Shown here: positions 1 to 10,430 of the stretch, in pieces
Layout: every line of letters starts with the position of its first letter
Position numbering within the stretch: the stretch's first letter is position 1
Source: Cristatella mucedo
Taxonomy: Eukaryota; Bryozoa; Phylactolaemata; Cristatellidae
Assembly: GCA_009760855.2 (NCBI GenBank)
Contig: WPIO01000085.1
Span: forward strand, 1,072,001 to 1,136,000
Length of the DNA: 64,000 nt
Reading direction: 5' to 3'
Made by a program: the position numbers and the translations under genes
Notes under the pieces: model-generated
The model's database searches: none
What the model was told of the DNA's origin: nothing
The model's input: the letters and a program-made list of their open reading frames with translations, nothing else

Positions 1-86
1 CATATTTTTTAAGGGCGAAATCTTTTCTTAAATCTGGCATTTTTTCTATATAATTTTGAAAAATTATAAGACAAAAGTTCTAATGT

Positions 87-201
87 TGTAAGAAAAGTCA
101 CTTCTTAGGACGATTTCACTTTCAAGACTTCGAAATGCGAACGATAGTGAGCATGAGAAGGATTGAAAGGGGAATTGTCCTAAGAAGTGACTTTTCTTAC
201 A
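87..201. repeat. Hairpin with 25-bp perfect inverted repeats (MITE-like)
   Basis: Bases 87-111 are the exact reverse complement of 177-201. The 65-bp middle carries further pairing (ctttcaa near 120, ttgaaag near 163), so the whole 115 bp can fold into one long imperfect hairpin. This suits a short inverted-repeat transposon or a foldback. No clear target-site duplication flanks it, so the mobile-element reading is inference. Confidence 0.6.
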
Positions 202-209
202 GCATCGCG

Positions 210-1345
210 TCCCTTCGATTGTGGCGGCACTGTGCAACGATCGCGGTTGCACATTCTTCGTACGTTGCACGCTGCAGTCGCGAAAGACGAAAAAGTACGA
301 GCACGTGACTGCGCTGACTACGAGCACGTGACTGCGCGCTGACAACGAGCCCGCCCGTGATTACTGACATGTAGTGAACGAACACCAAAGAGCCCACGAG
401 CACGCGGACTCTCGGCCAATCAATCTGTCGTAGCTCGCCGCGACGAATGACCGTCAAACTAGCGAGCGATGGGCACTGCGAAAAAAATGTCGCATCGCGA
501 GATTTTGATGAAGATCAAAACCGTTTGACGCTGCGCCGGAAGCGCGGCGTCACGCTGCGCCGGAAGCGGAGCGGTGCTGCGTGACGCCGCTCCACTTAGC
601 CACGTACATTATCGTCGTTTTAGGATCTCTCTGAGAAACCACTTGAAAGACGCACGTATCGCCGTTAGATACGGGTATGTGCACGGATGTAGGATCCTGC
701 AACGAGGCCAATATATTTGAGTCTGGATAGATTATGGATATATAATTTCACGCGAAAAGTTAAAAGCCGGGTGCACTGTAAGGTGGCCTCATTGCTCGTC
801 GTCGTCTAAACGCCACTGAGAGCTAATGCGAAAACTTGAGGAGAAAATGCCGTCGCCAAAGGGTCAGAGAAGGAAATGCCATCACCGAAAGGTCAGAAAA
901 AAGGTCAAAGAAAAGGTCACTCATCCGAAAAAACGGCTAAAGTCATGCGGTGACAATGCTCCGGTCAAACGTCAGAGGTCAAAGGTCGGAGGTCAAAGAT
1001 CCGAGGTCAAAGGCCCGAGGTCAAAGGCCAGACTTCGCCGAGTCTGCACCGCTGTCTCCGCTCGGCATAGAGCCAAGAGCGCCGCTCGTGCGCTTTTGAT
1101 GCGAGCAGTTTGATTGGTCGCAGCCAATATAGATTGTGTAGCATGTACAAATATAATATCATGATAATGGCCATATAATATTGGCCGACGTGGCAGTGGG
1201 ATAGTACAGCAACGGTGGAATAGTTTCATGCCGATCACTTATCTCTAATCTTATCTAATCTGATCCAATCCTATCACTTATCTTACTTATCTCTTACCTT
1301 TCAGCTCAAGAGCAAGAGCGATGGCGGCCGGTCATGTGCCTAGAT
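210..1345 (+). repeat. Composite repeat copy 1, segment A
   Basis: This stretch matches, in order, segments starting near 8850, 36010, 48055 and 61590. Shared landmarks are the GTACGAGCACGTGACTGC region, CGACGAATGACCGTCAAACTAGCGAGCG, a GCCGTTAGATACGGGTATGTGC block (about 660), AATGCGAAAA (about 827), an AGGTCA-rich array, ATCGCTGAGTCTGCA-like sequence (about 1038) and a final CGGCGATTACCCTGT that leads into a family A LINE tail. ORFs within it change frame and gain stops between copies, so it is not treated as protein-coding. Its origin (non-autonomous element or segmental duplicate) is unknown. Confidence 0.7.
976..1031 (+). repeat. 14-bp minisatellite with AGGTCA half-sites, four units
   Basis: Four 14-bp units near AGGTCAAAGATCCG at 976, 990, 1004 and 1018. 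Weaker GGTCA motifs extend back to about 862. AGGTCA is the half-site of many nuclear receptors, and AGGTCAAAGGTC in the first unit is a near DR1. Whether any receptor binds is unknown. Confidence 0.8.
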
Positions 1346-1434
1346 ATCGGCGATTACCCTGTAATTCGTCCTTTATGTACTTGTGCTTACTGACAGTGTG
1401 CATGCATGCTGCTAGCAATACTCGCCATACGGCT

Positions 1435-1770
1435 AAAACACTACGACTCTTCTAAGACGTGTCGAGCATTCAGACTTAGCCATCGTTCGACGTTTCCCAT
1501 TCGGACTCAGTCGCCACCGCCGCCGCGTTTTGCCATTTTGCGGACACGAGTCGCCGCGGGACTTTGCCCGTTCGGACTCGGTCACCGCGGGACTTGGCCA
1601 TTTGCGGACTTTGCCGTTGTCAGGCCGTGCTCGTTCGGACTTGGTCGGGGCGATACCTGCTTGACCATTCGCGAACTCAGCCGCCGCCGCGAACTTTACC
1701 GACTTGGCCGTCTCCGGACCTAGCCGCCGCGGGAGGCTACCTTTCGACGGTGCGGCCGCCCGACGTTTGA
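1435..1770 (+). repeat. GC-rich degenerate minisatellite
   Basis: The stretch is built from variants of CGCGGGACTTTGCC and TTCGGACTCGGTC repeated about every 17-25 bp. Overlapping ORFs across it (about 105 and 68 aa) are translations of this repeat and are not supported as genes. It sits inside the tail-1 LINE sequence. Confidence 0.5.
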
Positions 1771-1847
1771 TGCGGCGGCCGGCATTTAGGAAAAAACACT
1801 ATTTCAAAAATACGATTTAAAACTAAAAAAAATACGAAAAGAAATAC

Positions 1848-1917
1848 AAAAAATACGATTTCAAACTCGACCTCATTTGGCGCGCGAAATGAGGTCGAGT
1901 TTGAAATCGTATTTTTT
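1848..1917. repeat. Perfect palindrome, 31-bp arms, 8-bp loop
   Basis: Arms 1848-1878 and 1887-1917 are exact reverse complements around the loop ggcgcgcg. There are no mismatches although the surrounding repeat is old and diverged, so the inverted copy is recent. A snap-back template switch is one explanation; a sequencing artefact is another. Confidence 0.9.
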
Positions 1918-2117
1918 CCGGCGACCCAGCCAACAGCCGAGTAACGACCAGGCGGCTTTGATATATGTGCCGTAATAATAAATAATAACGATGCTATTCT
2001 TGTTGCTTATCGAGCGTGCTGCCACTAACCTTTCGATCGTTATTTTTGTGCAGCAATATCGAAGCGCCTAGAAAGGTGATTAAGTTCTCTGAGGGCGCTA
2101 TATCAAATGTATTATTA

Positions 2118-2515
2118 TTACCTCGTAAAAACCTTAAATCCTTTGGAGACCGTGCCCATAGTTCGTATGCTCCCAAAGGCTGAAACTCACTCCCGATTTG
2201 CATCACGACATCTCCTGACTTGACCGCATTTAAACTGAAATACACCTCTCTGTCACAGCATTCAGTGGGTCTCGGCGATTCGTCCTTTATGTGCTTATGC
2301 GTGCAGACACTGTGCATGCTGCCGATAACCGCACTGTGCATGCTGAACCTGTGTAAGTCAACCTTTTCATTCTTGCTGTTGATTGAGCACGGTACCACTA
2401 ACCATTCGATCGCGCTTCGTTTACAGTAAATGTAAAGTGCCTCGAAAGAGATTTGAGTCATCTGAGGGCGATATATCAAACGTATTATTATTATTATTAT
2501 TATTAATATTATCAT
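2118..2515 (+). mobile_element. LINE family A 3' end (tail 2 of composite copy 1)
   Basis: A 5'-truncated family A copy. It begins in the last codons of the ORF region (cttaaatcctttggagaccgtgc, compare 19022), runs through the 3' UTR, and ends with the conserved hairpin (agtgcctcgaaagagatttgag ... gagggcgatatatc) and (ATT)n at about 2487-2510. It carries no functional domain. Confidence 0.8.
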
Positions 2516-2520
2516 AATCA

Positions 2521-3620
2521 CAGTGGCAGCTCAACGAATCGCTCGCCGCCCACTACCGGCGCCGGCGTTGAAGCCACCAGCGACCTGCGGTCGCCAGCAG
2601 CAAGCACCTGCGCCCCGGGCTGAGATGCAGGGACTAAGGAATTCACTAAAGAAGAATCGAGCCTCCGGCTGTTGAAGTGAGAGCGCCTGAACATAGTCAC
2701 GTGACCGCCAGGACATGGGCCGAGGTTGGGCGTGGGGTGGGGGTGGCAGGGAGCAGGGTGGGCTGGCCACGTGATCACCCGGGCAGGGTCGGGACGGCGT
2801 GGGGTGGGGGCTGGGCGGGGTGGGCGGGGCCGTGGCGGTTGCTGGCGCTGCTTGCAAGCAGCTGTACTCTACTGCTGGGCGTGGAAAAGCGGAAGTAGAC
2901 GGGATGGAGGAAAGTCATCCAGTTTTACTCGTGGTCAATGGAACTGCAAGTTGGAGAACTGCAGCGGTTGCAAATCTCTAGCGAAAATGGATGTATAATC
3001 ACGTGACCACAAACAGTTACTCACTCCGTGCGGGTTCTTAGTGTAGAACGGTGGTGAAACATGAAAACCTCTTAACGGTGGCTGGTTCCCAATTTCTTCC
3101 GGTGCCTCGACTGCATTGCTGTTTTGGTCTGCGACCGAGAAAGAAAGAAACATAGCGATTCAAATTTTGCTCGCTGTCGCAGCGACTCTATGTCGTCACG
3201 TCAATTGATTCTTTTGCGTCTCTTCCATTTTTGAGGCGTCGCGGCGAGCCGGCATGACCCAGCGCATAACGCCACCGCATGCAGGCGTGACCACGTGACC
3301 CAGGATGCCCATCAGCACCATGACGGCTTGGAGTTCGCCCTCGAGCTATTTTTACGGAAATCCGAATACTCACGCTCTAGGGGCGCTGACGTATGAGTGC
3401 CAATCTGTGCGGCGTCGCGAACCATGACATTTCTACAATTGACGACGGCGGCAGTGAAGTGACTTAATGCTTGTATAGCTCTAGCGGCCTGCTTCTGTAC
3501 AACGAGAATCAGAGGCGTGAATTGACAGCAGAGGTCAAGGCCGATAAATGCGTCGGAGGCTTCCTGCTAAGGCAGCGGGTGCAGCTCTTGCTCGTGAGCG
3601 ACTACAACTTTTCACCTTTA
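2521..3620 (+). repeat. Composite repeat copy 1, segment B
   Basis: Starts with GGCAGCTCAACGAATCGC and matches 12076-13145, 38165-39245, 49755-50868 and 63771 to the window end. Shared blocks include GGCAAGCACCTGC-like sequence, a GC-rich stretch at 2698-2840 with GGGCGGGGC boxes, CTGCTTGCAAGCAGC, GGCGTGGAAAAGCGGAAGTAGACGGG (2878), TCACGTGACC (2998), GGCGCTGACGT (3382) and GAATTGACAGCAGAGGTCAAGGCC (3520). Minus-strand proline-rich ORFs at 2518-2857 are not conserved in length or frame between copies. The GC boxes and E-boxes look promoter-like, but that is inference. Confidence 0.65.
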
Positions 3621-3624
3621 CCTA

Positions 3625-3702
3625 CATTATTAAATAAATAAATAAATAGATTAATAAATAAATAATTAATAGCTAAATAGCTAGCTAGATAGATGGATAG
3701 AT
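3625..3702. repeat. AT-rich tetranucleotide stretch
   Basis: Runs of AAAT/AATA followed by TAGA/TAGC units separate segment B from the NeSL element that follows. Confidence 0.8.
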
Positions 3703-5229
3703 AGGCCGTTCTGAAGGTCGAGGAACGCCGAGTAGACCGCGCCGGCTCCCTGCTGATCTTCGGCCAAAGGTCAAAGGCCACTAGAGAAGAGTGCTTGAGG
3801 TAACCATCCGCCTACCCCCTCGCTACGAAGCCCTTCTGCTGAGGCGACTGATGCTCGCAGCCGGCCGAAACCTCTGGCGGCTCAGCCTTGCGGCCACGCA
3901 GCCAGAGAGAAGTTTATATAAAGCGTGGGCGGCGGCAATAGCGTGGTCCGTCGATAGTTGCCGGGTTGGCTGGGGTCGCCCACCTTGTGGATCAAGGTCG
4001 AGGTGAGCCGTCTTCCATGCTGAAGCGGTCTCCCAGAAGTGGAGGCAGCCATTCAGGGTGAAGACAATAAGCCTGAACCCTGGGTCAACGAGGTGCAAGT
4101 GGCGGTATTCGAGACGGTCAGCTCCCGGAGAGGTGCTACGAGCTCAGCTCTGCTCTGGTGACGTCATCACCAGACAGCAGTGACATCAGGCTAGTGCCCT
4201 GCGTCAGTCGAGGTGGGACCGTCCTTTGTTGGAGAGCGTCCAGTCAGCCGTCATCGACTGGCCGAGCCGGCGATTCCGCCTCCCATGAGCGCGAGCGGCA
4301 GGCCGCCGTGTCGCCGGAGAACACGATCGGCGCGGGAAGAAAGATCTCTCGGAGATACTCGGCCATCGTACGATTGGTTGCGTACAACCGCTGCAGGTGC
4401 TAGGCACGTCGCTGGTGTTCCGAGGCCGCGGCCCAAGAGGAGCAGGCCTGTCCAGCCGACGCGGAGGACGCTCGCTCCGGATGGGCCCGGTCGGTGGTGC
4501 TTCACGAAAAGAGTCCCTGCTCATGCCGTGGGCGAGCGACAGCCACTCTTCACTGAGGAGGAAGAACGCGGCTAAACAGCGATGCCAGTCACGTGACTGA
4601 ACGCTGTCCCGAACGCGAGGCAACCGGAGGTCACCGCAAGGTCACGCGGCGCCAGATGGGAATTCGAAGGAGCCGCCGGCGAGTCCCCCAAAGGCGGCGG
4701 CTGCCCCGAAAGAGCAGAGGACGACGGCGCAGCTGGGGTGAGACCGCAGGCGGAGAGACGGCCATTATCAATGTCGCGGGTGACTGATACCGATCGGGAT
4801 GTGATTCACGTGACGAGCTGGCCTTCTGGGAAGGTATGCTGGTCGTCGCCATCGAGCTGCGAGTTCAGGACTGAAGCAGACGAGAAGACGAAGGGGGGAG
4901 GTCAGAGTGGGCCGAGATCAGAGGTCAGAGGTAACAGATTTCCGGTCAAAGATGAGATGAGAAGCGAGCAATTGTCGCTTTGAGTGAGGTGAGCGATTCG
5001 CTATTGCCCCTATTGCATCGGCGGCGGCGGCGGCGGCAATAGCGGCAATAGCGGCTCCGCCTGTCGCTCTACAAAAGAAGCTGCCGAATCGGCAAATCGT
5101 CGTACTTTTCGCGCTCCGCATTCGATCTCTCTGCCCTGCCTCGCTGACCTCGACGCTTCTCTTCTGACCTCGGCGCTCCTCCGACGGTCACGTGACGTCC
5201 GACAACCGCCCGCTTCTCGGCGTGCAATC
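3703..5229 (-). mobile_element. R2/NeSL-type LINE, N-terminal to RT part, decayed
   Basis: On the minus strand this matches 43657-45250 closely. Translation near 3810-3990 gives, in shifted frames, LIHKVGDPSQPGNYRR and LYKLLSGCVAARLSR, the conserved start of the RT domain in R2/NeSL-clade LINEs. Upstream of the RT a 139-aa open stretch (4204-4623) falls in the expected N-terminal region but shows no motif I can name. Frameshifts and stops make it non-functional. The 3' half with the endonuclease is missing here. The AGGTCA-containing stretch at 4905-4960 resembles the 14-bp array of segment A. Confidence 0.7.
3823..4098 (-). pseudogene. RT-domain remnant of NeSL-type LINE
   Basis: A 91-aa open frame on the minus strand contains ALYKLLSGCVAARLSR after a frame change from LIHKVGDPSQPGNY. 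In the family this is the RT0-RT1 block (LIHKkGDP..P.NYRPITLL..LYKL). The frame change within the block shows loss of function. The catalytic YADD part is not present in this copy. Confidence 0.65.
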
Positions 5230-5595
5230 GGGGTTCGACGAATTGCCGAAATGCACCGCAATACACTTTAATTACGCTGACGTCGACGAGCCCTTGGCGC
5301 CGCTCGAATTTTTTGCGTTGATGCTGTAGCACCCGTTCGATTTTATCTATCGTATAAACCAAGTTTCACGTCGCTGAGCACTTATGCAAATGACCTCTGA
5401 CGACGGACTGTACCTGTACCGCAATCCACTGTCATCCACAGCAACACATTCGCGTTCCCGTCAAGTCCACCACAAATCAGCCGCGTTCAGCTCCGTAAAG
5501 TGTGGAATATCAAACTTCGCTACGCGGAAAATGTATCCAGACAGTTTTTCGCCCTCACGCTCACTCGTTTTCACGAAGTGAAAGCTGAAATAACC

Positions 5596-5625
5596 TTGTG
5601 GCACTGGCCCGGGCCAGTGCCACAA
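5596..5625. repeat. 30-bp perfect palindrome without spacer
   Basis: Centred between 5610 and 5611 (ACTGGCCC/GGGCCAGT core), inside the satellite. The homologous monomer near 45862 is only partly palindromic. Confidence 0.9.
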
Positions 5626-7003
5626 TCCATCGCGGTCCGCTGCGTTTCACCTCGAAACGTAAGAAATCTTGTTCGAATTTTTAATTAATACTTCGCTCCA
5701 TTTTCGATTGCGTATGACAGCACGCTCACTACAATTGCACTTGAAAAATAAATTTCACGGCTGCATTGGCCAATGCTGTCCTCGTGCAATATTCTGTTAT
5801 TGACTGCAGTAGCCCGGGCAAATACGGCTTCAATCCACTTCAATCCGCCGAATACACCGCGTATAAAATCGAAATAGATAGTGCCGAGCTCCAGTTTTTA
5901 TTACATATTAAAGTGCATCATGCTGTGGGCACCACCGCGTAAAATAAATAAAACTCGTGCAACCTCGCACAGTGGCAACGGGCGGAAATCGCCTTAAATG
6001 ACACGTGCAACTACCACAATCCGCTCTATTCCATGCAAATCATATTCAAATCGCCGCCGAGAAGCTTCAATTGACATTGCATATAGGACTAGATTCAGTT
6101 CTAAGTGCATCCACAAAATTGTGCTCCATTGTGCACGCGTGCATTATGTATTCGTCTTCTCACGCAATAAATTGCAATGGACTGCAGTGGCCCGGTCCCA
6201 TACCGCTATCCACCTCAACCCACCGAAATCCGCCGCAATCCACCGCACAGCGATCAGAACGCGTAACTAAAAGCTCTAATTGTAATTGCACGCTGCTCTA
6301 CTCTTCGGTTATCGAGTGCTCGCATAACATCACAGTAATTGAGTCGACCATTCTGCAGCAATGCACTGCAATCGACTGCAACTGCCTGGGCAGGTACGTC
6401 GACCTACCGCAAAACGACCAGAATACGTACACTTTAAGCTCTAATAGTGTTTGCACGCTTATCTAATTTTCGGTTATTGCGCAATCGCAAAATTTCACTA
6501 CAATTTTCTCGACCATTTGGAGGCAGTGCACTGCAATTGACTGCAACGGCCCGTGCCAATCTACTGCAATCTACAGCAATCTGATGCAAATGCCTGAAAT
6601 TGGTTTCGAAATGCTCCAATTTTGGATGCATGGTACAAAGGACACTGGCTAAAGTCATTTTAAGCAATTACGCTTGCAGAAAATTGGGCAATGCATGGCA
6701 ATCTACGGCAACGGCTCAGCTCGAAGCAGCTATACACACAATCCGTGGCAAGTCGACCACAAATTGGCGACACGAAGTGACAATTGTCATCGCATTTCAC
6801 ATTTCTTTGCGCTAAAAGGAAAATCGGATGACTTTCAAGCTATTTTGCAAGGTAACTGTCATCAATGTGCGGAAAGTCGAAAGCAACGGCGGGACCAATA
6901 CCGAAATTCGTGGCAAATCGACGAGAAATCGGCTGCATCACGCTGCTCCAATTCTCATTCCACGTAGCATCTCACAGCGTGCCCACATACATTCAACCCT
7001 TTT

Positions 7004-7205
7004 AAATAAATAAAATAAATAAATAAATCCTAGCTGATAAAAATAAACAGCGTCTCTTTGTATAGCGACAGAAGAGCCTTTACGGCTATCACCGCCGCTT
7101 GCAGTGGCGATAAATGATCGCCCACCCGCAGGAATCGAACCCACGACCTCGGGACCGAGGTCGAGAAAGCAACCGCCGTACCTAGTATGCCATTACGGCT
7201 TTTAA
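7004..7205 (-). mobile_element. tRNA-derived SINE inserted in the satellite
   Basis: On the minus strand the head carries an A-box-like ACTAGGTACGGCGGTTGC and an excellent B box, GTGGGTTCGATTCC (complement near 7128-7146), spaced as in a tRNA. The body (GCCGTAAAGGCTCTTC...) ends in a (TTTA)n tail at 7004-7034. The element interrupts the satellite periodicity, so it landed after the array formed. A related, more decayed copy is at 19425-19585. A functional tRNA is excluded because no acceptor stem forms. Confidence 0.75.
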
Positions 7206-7995
7206 CCAGCTGTGGTCGTTCAATCTTGGACAATGCATGGCTATCAACGGCAATGGCCTGTATGAATACGGCAATCTATTATGATCTATCTCAAATCACT
7301 GGAAAGTGATTGGGTCAGGATCAAATTTATTTTACCTGTCACAGCGAACTATGTTTAAAGTGCTCACACCCTTTCCCGAATCGCGCAAGTACGATCGCAA
7401 GCACGGAATGGCAATCGACCGCAATGGCCTGGGCTAATACCCCGATTCGCGGAAAATTGAAGAGATATTGGCAACGAGATGCCCCAATTGTCATTTCATA
7501 TAAAATTCCGCTGCGTCCAAAGTAAAACCGTGGCATATTCACGATGCTTTGCTCGCTAACTGGCAGGAATCCACAGTAATGGTGGGGGGGGGGCGGCGGC
7601 GATGGCGAAATCCATGGCAAATTTACAAAATTGGCTGCAATAAACTGCAACTCTCATTCATTCCACGTAACATGTACCTGGGCGCGCAAATAACTTTCAC
7701 CCGCTGTGCGCGTTCAATCGACGGAAACGCACAGCATTTGACGGCAATGGCCCGTGGAAATACGCCAATCCATAGCGGCCAATTACAAATGGACAGGCAG
7801 TTGCTGCTGAGAGGAGCTCAACAACTGCTTGCTTATCGCACTGCGCTGCCGCACTAAAAGTGCAGCCACATCCTTTTAAACAATCGACAAAAGCACAATC
7901 AAGGGGCAATGCACGGCAATGCTTGGCCACAGCCGCAATCTTTGCTGAAAAGATATGATTGCACTTTAAACACAGTGACAATGAGACAAATAAAT

Positions 7996-8096
7996 TATTA
8001 AATTACAGGTAAGCTAAATTAAATGTATTAAATTAAATGCATTAAATAAATTAATAAATTAAATGTATTAAATGGTAAGCTAAATTACAGGTAAGA
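7996..8096. repeat. AT-rich direct repeats
   Basis: Repeats of ATTAAATGTATTAA with the phrase GGTAAGCTAAATTA present near 8007 and again near 8071. No gene seen here. Confidence 0.7.
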
Positions 8097-8201
8097 CAAC
8101 TTTACGGAGAAAGTGAGCAGCTGATTGGTGGTGGATTTGACAGGAACTAGAATCCGCTGCTGTGGATGGCAGTGGATTGACGTACATGCGTTTGGCGTCA
8201 A

Positions 8202-8229
8202 AGCGCATATGCACAAGTGCATATGCGCT
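8202..8229. repeat. 13-bp inverted repeat with 2-bp loop
   Basis: AGCGCATATGCAC, loop aa, then its exact complement. It lies in a stretch (8097-8335) in which nothing else was recognised. Confidence 0.85.
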
Positions 8230-8335
8230 CAGCGACATGAAATTTGGCGAATAAATAAAATCGAACCTGTGCTACAGTATCAGCGAGAAATTTGAGCTCG
8301 GCAGCGCTAAGGTCTCGTTGATGTTAGCGTTATTC

Positions 8336-8845
8336 GATTGGATTCAGGTGGATTGTGGTAGTTCGTCGAACCCCATGCTGTCGTGTTTACAATTCGTCGC
8401 TCTGAGCAGGCATCTCTTGTCACTCGAGTTTCTAGCCTAAAGTCTGGTAGTCTCATTTTCGGTCCGACACTGACGCTGCTGACCTTCCGCTTATGCATCA
8501 GCCTAGTCTCAGCCAAAGACGCACCTGCTTCCTGTCAGCTTGCTAGGCTTTGCATGCCCGGACATGCCCGCACGAATTCAGCGCCGTCGTTAGTGAGTCC
8601 GGCGATTTTACTTGCCGGTGGCTATTCGCGCCTCCATGATTACTTTTGCACGCCTGCCTCGGAATAATGCTTGCTTACGCGTGCTTAACAGTGTGCCCGT
8701 CCCAAGCGCTCGATCAGTGATCGATCCTCCGGCGGCCCCGCCGAGGAGCGCTGCGCCATCCGTGGAGGTCAAGCTCACGCAGCCAATCATCATGCAGTCG
8801 GTCATAACCGTAGATACAAAAAAGGCTGCCCCGGGTGCTCGACGG
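8336..8845 (+). repeat. Shared module W, copy 1
   Basis: Matches 45245-45545 in the second block: GACACTGACGCTGCTGACCTTCCGCTTATGC, AGTCTCAGCCAA, TTTGCATG.CCGGACAT and GGCGATTTTACTTGCCGG. Here it lies after the satellite; in the second block it lies before it. No coding frame is conserved between the two copies. Confidence 0.6.
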
Positions 8846-9301
8846 AGTCGAGACTAAATGCCCAGCGTATATGCTCAGTCGCTTTCGTCATTTTCTCAGA
8901 GAAAATTTAATCGCGTCCAAACGGGTTCGTCAGAATGGCCGGAAAGCTTTGACGGGCACATTGCGAAGAGGACGAGAGAGATGCCTCGAGGCATCCGGGT
9001 GCGTGCGGATACGCAGCTACAGGAAGTGCGGAGCGGCGAGCAAGAATCTCAGGAATGCCGGGAACGCGCGCGAACCCTTCGCTTAATAGTCCGTTTCACA
9101 GAGGGCAACGTAGGTAAAGATTTTGCCAATGATTGAGAAATACGGCGAACATCTCTCTGCGCGTCTCTATCTGCCTCTGTCTGTCTATCTGCCCAGAAAA
9201 CTGACGCGGTCGCACATATTTCTTGCGTTGCCAGCCGAAGTTGCGAGAAGCGAGGAAGTACGAGCACATGACTGCAGACTATGAGCACGTGATTGCTGAC
9301 T

Positions 9302-9375
9302 TATTATATTCTTATATATTATTATATAATATATATATATATATATATTATATTATTATTATTACTTATATACAG
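9302..9375. repeat. (AT)n/(ATT)n microsatellite
   Basis: Alternating AT and ATT units inside segment A copy 2; absent at this position in copies 1 and 5. Confidence 0.9.
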
Positions 9376-9891
9376 CGTCACGCCGCGACGCCTCGCCCCT
9401 CGCCACGTCGCGCCATGACGCTGCTCCGCTGGTTACCGTGACACGAGAGCACCATTGGAGGGGGTGCTTGGAATCTCCGGAGAAATCTGCTCAGGTTCCA
9501 TTATTGGAATCGTTAGAGCTCCGCCATTAGATACGGGTATGTGCAAGTATAGAGTCTAAAACGATGCCAATCTCTTCGGATATGGATCGCAATTGTAAAT
9601 TCTCGTGCGAAAAAATTGACTCGCTTCGCTTGCACGCGGTGGCGGCCACAATTTTCGTAGCCTTTCGTCGTCTGAACGTTACTGAGAGCCAATGCGAAAA
9701 TTAGGAAGGAGATGCCGTCGCCAAAAGGTCCGATAAAAGGCCAAAGGAAAAGTAAAAGTCAAAGGTCAAATTTAAAAGTCAGGTACAAGGTCACAGGTTA
9801 AATCTCGTCCGATAAACGGCTTAACGCTGAGCAGTTCAAATGGTAGCGCTCGCTTGGTCGCAGCTCATGAACGCCGGCGTCGCCGTCGCTC

Positions 9892-10017
9892 AGGTCAAGT
9901 ATCCGAGGTCAAAGATCTGAGGCAAAAGATCCAAGGTCAGAGATTCGAGGTCAAAGATTCGAGGTCAAATATGTGAGGTCAAAGATGCGAGGTCAAAAAT
10001 CCGACATTAAAGATACG
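9892..10017 (+). repeat. 14-bp minisatellite with AGGTCA half-sites, nine units
   Basis: Nine consecutive 14-bp units start at 9892, 9906, 9920, 9934, 9948, 9962, 9976, 9990 and 10004. Seven keep AGGTCA exactly; the unit is about AGGTCAAAGATCCG. This is the longest and cleanest of the five arrays. Confidence 0.9.
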
Positions 10018-10253
10018 AGATCGATATCGCTGAGTCTGCAGAGTTGTCTCTGCTTTGCATAAAGCCAGGATCACAGCGAGTGCTCATTTGATAAGAGCCG
10101 CTCGTTCGCAGCCAATAAATACTATGCAATGTGTCAAAATGGTATAATATTGTTACAAGAATATAATAATAATATAATATCGGCGAAGAAGCAGTGTGAT
10201 AGTACGAGAAAGATGGAATAGTTTCAAGCCATTCAATTATTGCAGACAATTTT

Positions 10254-10284
10254 AGCCCGCCGCCGCCGCCGCCGCCGCCCCCCA
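10254..10284. repeat. (CCG)n trinucleotide run
   Basis: About eight GCC/CCG units followed by a C run, in segment A copy 2. Confidence 0.9.
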
Positions 10285-10430
10285 TCTCGGTTGTGACCGG
10301 CCGTTTCGCAGTGGCGATCGCCTGCTGTTTTCATCATCTGAAGCGCTAGAGAAAAAACTATCGAGGCTGCTTGTCAAGCGTTGTCTCGTTTGTATATAGC
10401 GGCAGCGGAAGAGCATTGACGGCCAGTGAT

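Larger units (their letters stand above)
1350..2115 (+). mobile_element. LINE family A 3' tail (tail 1 of composite copy 1), interrupted
   Basis: The start (gattaccctgtaattcgtcc, 1353) and the end (cctagaaaggtgattaag ... gagggcgctatatc ... attattatt, about 2070-2110) match the 3' UTR of family A seen complete at 19140-19412. Between about 1430 and 1985 the tail is split by foreign GC-rich sequence and a palindrome. It is joined directly to tail 2 by acctcgtaaaaacctt, and the same tail-1/tail-2 junction recurs in composite copies 2, 3 and 5. Confidence 0.7.
5230..7995. repeat. Degenerate satellite array, about 165-190 bp unit
   Basis: A motif of the type GCAATGCACTGCAATCGACTGCAAC.GCCCGGGCCAATAC recurs near 5790, 6170, 6357, 6523, 6688, 6862, 7228, 7403, 7562, 7727 and 7900. 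Most steps are 160-190 bp; one larger step is explained by a SINE inserted near 7004-7205. A second landmark, AAGCTCTAATxGTxATTGCACGCT, appears at 6272 and 6436. The monomers are diverged, so the array is old. The array at 45546-48010 matches it monomer by monomer. ORFs here are open by chance in this simple-composition DNA. Confidence 0.75.

Noticed and set aside
826-1113. 95-aa basic ORF in segment A
   Set aside because: It is the translation of the GGTCA-rich array, and equivalent positions in other composite copies have stops and different frames.
2518-2857. Proline/arginine-rich minus ORFs in segment B as a gene
   Set aside because: Length, frame and stops differ in the other four copies; openness follows from GC-rich, stop-poor sequence.
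7040-7205. A tRNA gene
   Set aside because: A and B boxes are present but no acceptor stem closes, and a SINE body and (TTTA)n tail follow. The same holds at 42020-42135 and 61350-61505.
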